Under the pieces are notes generated by a model. The model was not told the origin of the DNA. It did not search any database and worked only from the letters and a program-made list of their open reading frames with translations. A program made the position numbers and the translations under genes. DNA of 64,000 nucleotides. It comes from Melastoma dodecandrum (taxonomy: Eukaryota; Streptophyta; Magnoliopsida; Myrtales; Melastomataceae). Positions 63,691-64,000 of the stretch are shown in pieces (the stretch's first letter is position 1; each line of letters begins with the position of its first letter). The stretch lies in the NCBI GenBank assembly GCA_029817715.1, contig JARUPY010000340.1:62001-126000 (forward strand), written 5' to 3'.

Positions 63691-63956
63691 GGATGATTGT
63701 GGATATTTCGAGTGGTATGGTGAGGATTTCCCATTCAGACAAAAGGAAGTCATTTCACAGCTTATTGAGACGAAGAAAATATTAGAAGGAAAAGTTGTGT
63801 GATGCACAAAAGAGAGCAAGCTATGGAAGAACAAATTAAGGAACTAGAGGAGAAAGTTGCTAAATACAAGAAGCTGAAAATGAAAGAGAAGAAACTGAGT
63901 TGTATTGTGGTGATGGTTTTCGAATTTGTAATTTATTTAGCTTGGCTAGTTAGATA
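63691..63956 (+). pseudogene. GRF zinc-finger protein, 3' exon fragment with a frameshift
   Basis: After an acceptor (GTCTTTACAG) the sequence encodes DDCGYFEWYGEDF, the C-terminal part of a GRF zinc finger, then LIETKKILEGK. One base is extra near 63795-63802; in the next frame it continues as a coiled coil (KREQAMEEQIKELEEKVAKY) and ends with a hydrophobic C-terminus (IVVMVFEFVIYLAWLVR, stop). This finger, coiled coil and terminal membrane segment is the layout of a large plant-specific family of small GRF proteins of mostly unknown role. The 5' exon with the first zinc ligands was not found. Confidence 0.7.
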
Positions 63957-64000
63957 GATTATGTTAAAGAAATCTATTATGTTAATGTAACTGTTTGTGG

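Overview
This is flowering-plant nuclear DNA. The genes carry spliceosomal GT-AG introns and belong to plant families: tau-class glutathione transferase (GSTU), DUF707, NHL/LEA2, a GH5 enzyme with a lectin-like tail, F-box/LRR and an RGLG-type E3 ligase. Between them lie plant hAT, Ty1/copia and Ty3/gypsy elements. I cannot name the species.

Layout, left to right. 1-4177: no gene, low-complexity tracts. 4186-8078: a complete hAT DNA transposon with a perfect 8-bp target duplication, matching terminal repeats and an uninterrupted three-exon transposase. About 8.6-12.8 kb: a decayed Ty3/gypsy element. 13.8-15.4 kb: an intact GT17 glycosyltransferase. 17.8-25.2 kb: two DUF707 genes in tandem on the minus strand, each with 14 exons. 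26.1-31.8 kb: a truncated GSTU copy, intron-bearing pieces of a DNA primase large-subunit gene and a Pumilio gene, a broken F-box/LRR gene, then an intact GSTU.

32.2-37.9 kb: a degraded copia element split by a 1.1-kb solo-LTR-like insertion. 38.3-44.5 kb: a third GSTU, deleted in exon 1 and split by a chromodomain-bearing Ty3/gypsy element (38562-44002, target duplication GAAAG). 45.9-47.0 kb: an NHL/LEA2 membrane protein. 48.4-52.4 kb: a conserved coiled-coil gene with one nonsense and two frame breaks. 52.6-57.2 kb: the 3' half of an RGLG-type gene, correctly spliced to its stop, with copia pol sequence inside one intron. 57.7-59.7 kb: an intact GH5 gene, then a tandem dead copy (60.2-62.2 kb) whose catalytic Glu is Lys. 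63.7-64.0 kb: a broken GRF zinc-finger fragment.

The genes do not form a pathway. The theme is local duplication (GSTU x3, DUF707 x2, GH5 x2) followed by decay and transposon nesting. Probably working genes: GT17, DUF707-B, GSTU at 31 kb, NHL, GH5 and the hAT transposase. DUF707-A is intact except for one unresolved exon junction. Exon joins were worked out by hand from splice consensus and reading phase.
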